This document shows, one piece after another, positions 62,769 to 64,000 of a stretch of 64,000 nucleotides of DNA. A program made the position numbers and the translations under genes. Below the pieces are notes generated by a model. The model was not told where the DNA came from. It saw only the letters and a program-made list of their open reading frames with translations, and searched no databases. Source of the DNA: CBDATG01 sp965200145 (GTDB lineage: Bacteria > Chloroflexota > Dehalococcoidia > Lucifugimonadales > Lucifugimonadaceae); contig CBDATG010000002.1 of assembly GCA_965200145.1 (NCBI GenBank), forward strand, positions 868,001-932,000, in the 5' to 3' direction. How positions within the stretch are numbered: the stretch's first letter is position 1; each line of letters begins with the position of its first letter.

Positions 62769-63983
62769 ATGCGAAATCCGACTCTCACAAGTCCGCGAAT
62801 CGTCCGACGATCGGCAGGAAGGTTCGCCCTGTTGCTAATCGCCGCTTTCGTCACAACCGCATCCTTACTCGCCGCCGACACGCACGCCGATTCACACCTC
62901 GTCTATTTCCAAATTTGGCGCATCGAAGCCGCAAACCAAGTCGTTGACGCTCGACCTGGACAGCGAATCCAACTACGCTTGAACGTCTTCGACAAAGACG
63001 GCAACTCGTTGAACGCTGAGATTGACAAGACTATCCAAGAGGAAGCACTGTTCCGATGGATCGGAGAAGGCGAATTCTCAGAGATGCGAGGTATACACCA
63101 AGCACGAAAGAGCGGACGACCCGATGACAGAGTCGTCGACTACATCGTGTCGCGAAACCCAGGCATCTACTCAGTAGTCGCTGGACTAGTCATGCCTGAC
63201 CTATGCGCACCAGAACGCACAGCCGGCTGCACAGGAAGGTCAACGGCGTCGTTCACCATCAGAGCCGCGCGCTCATCAGTCGCGACCGCTACATCTACTG
63301 AACCCATGGACCCGCCGAACCCGATCCCGTCCCAGATCACTGACCCCGATGGAACCCTGTATTCGGTAGCGATTCCAACAAAGGGTGGCGAAGCCCGCTC
63401 TGCCAACGCATCCATAGAGGTCCCGCCTGCCGCCATCAATAACAACACATTCGTCGGCATCAGGATCAGTCAGCAGAATCCAGCCATCAACGCCGCGGAT
63501 GGACCACGACGCTTCACCGTCGGCGGAGACTGGTATCAGGTCGACATCGTCAACAGCAAGGGACAACACTCTCTCGACTACAGATTAGGAGCACCGGCCA
63601 CTGTATGCCTGCCAATGCCCGTTAGATTCCGCCCATACCTCTCAGACATAATGCTCGTCGAAGGCATCGGGTACAGCCGCATACTCACATCGAATCCAAG
63701 ATTCGACCAAGACCATGGGTGGCGCACTTGCGGGACGACAAGCAGCCTGCCTGGTACATTCGCGGTAGCAGTACGCGGCGACAGAAGCGAACTGCTACCG
63801 CCATCGCCTACACCGATGCCAACAGAAGCGCCAGTGATTGTCATCTCAGTAGGTGCCCCCGCTCCGACCGCACACTCCGCTACCCTGTGGGCAATTCTCG
63901 GTGCAGCGATAATGACAATCGCCGCCGCGATGCTGACGATTCCCAAACTGAGACGCGCATCGAGCAGGGACGGAAAACGCTAA
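62769..63983 (+). CDS. Membrane-anchored surface protein sharing the LRR proteins' C-terminal modules
   Basis: 404 aa: signal peptide (FALLLIAAFVTTASLLAADTHA), an Ig-like domain and a Cys-containing domain, then a Pro/Thr stalk and a C-terminal helix with basic tail (PKLRRASSRDGKR). The two domains match, in order, those before the LPETG of the LRR proteins: VFDKDGN, CTGRSTASFTIR, LYSVAIPTKGG, NTFVGIRIS, ATVCLPMPVRFRPYL and WRTCGTTSSLPG. There is no LPxTG, so it is held by its helix. The shared module is unnamed; a surface binding role is inferred. Confidence 0.75.
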   Translation: MRNPTLTSPRIVRRSAGRFALLLIAAFVTTASLLAADTHADSHLVYFQIWRIEAANQVVDARPGQRIQLRLNVFDKDGNSLNAEIDKTIQEEALFRWIGEGEFSEMRGIHQARKSGRPDDRVVDYIVSRNPGIYSVVAGLVMPDLCAPERTAGCTGRSTASFTIRAARSSVATATSTEPMDPPNPIPSQITDPDGTLYSVAIPTKGGEARSANASIEVPPAAINNNTFVGIRISQQNPAINAADGPRRFTVGGDWYQVDIVNSKGQHSLDYRLGAPATVCLPMPVRFRPYLSDIMLVEGIGYSRILTSNPRFDQDHGWRTCGTTSSLPGTFAVAVRGDRSELLPPSPTPMPTEAPVIVISVGAPAPTAHSATLWAILGAAIMTIAAAMLTIPKLRRASSRDGKR

Positions 63984-64000
63984 TCCGCTCCGATATTCCC

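Overview
The window looks like a chromosomal segment of a free-living bacterium of roughly 55% GC, most probably a Chloroflexota of the marine SAR202 type. This is an inference, without any search, from three things: lipoprotein solute-binding proteins with Val/Thr/Glu stalk repeats, a fused gamma-alpha 2-oxoacid:ferredoxin oxidoreductase, and many paralogous oxidoreductases, amidohydrolases, enolase-superfamily and peptide-transport genes. No phage genes, transposase, integrase or CRISPR array was seen.

Layout. 1-1.6 kb: end of a PHB-depolymerase-like esterase, then two copies of an 80-bp double-hairpin element, the second running into a NYN-domain nuclease gene. 1.6-3.2 kb: an SDR and a sulfite-oxidase-like molybdoenzyme. 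3.3-12.7 kb: a membrane protein, two giant LRR surface proteins with LPETG sorting signals, tRNA-Ala and a peptide-binding lipoprotein. The stretch between the two LRR genes holds decayed pieces of the tRNA, of the binding-protein start and of the membrane-protein end, exactly what a tandem duplication of this block would leave. 12.8-18.5 kb: a small gene pair, then sugar/alcohol catabolism (MDR dehydrogenase, GH4 glycosidase, ceramidase-like remnant, aldehyde dehydrogenase). 18.6-21.7 kb: a one-protein restriction-modification candidate. 21.9-23.2 kb: an MFS exporter. 23.2-26.5 kb: ccmABCDE for cytochrome c haem handling, behind two amidohydrolases (26.5-29.3 kb). 29.5-31 kb: FAH-family enzyme and plsY. 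31-32.6 kb: a DNA methyltransferase fused to an HNH nuclease domain. 32.8-35.4 kb: korAB. 35.6-37.4 kb: a Nudix-GNAT fusion and a ThuA-like protein. 37.4-40.2 kb: two hotdog hydratases and a double-SDR protein resembling a split peroxisomal multifunctional enzyme. 40.3-45.1 kb: pcrA, a membrane protein, a methyltransferase and a BioD-like/DRTGG protein. 45.2-46.6 kb: tRNA-Phe, tRNA-Leu, a DnaQ-like protein that has lost its active site, and tRNA-Gly. 46.7-64 kb: a CurA-like reductase, a complete dipeptide-type ABC importer, a VCBS/UnbV lipoprotein, a second importer lacking ATPases, an enolase-superfamily enzyme, and a surface protein sharing its C-terminal module with the LRR proteins.

The genes suggest a heterotroph importing peptides or other organic oligomers, trimming them with esterases, amidohydrolases and glycosidases, and oxidising the products through SDR/MDR/ALDH enzymes, a beta-oxidation-like hydratase/dehydrogenase operon and ferredoxin-linked 2-oxoacid oxidation. 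Several genes have a TANNNT box 5-9 nt before the start codon and no Shine-Dalgarno sequence, suggesting frequent leaderless transcripts.

The least conventional features are the covarying twin hairpins before the NYN nuclease, the tRNA-Ala gene that doubles as the coding sequence for the basic tail of a sortase substrate, and the inactivated exonuclease.
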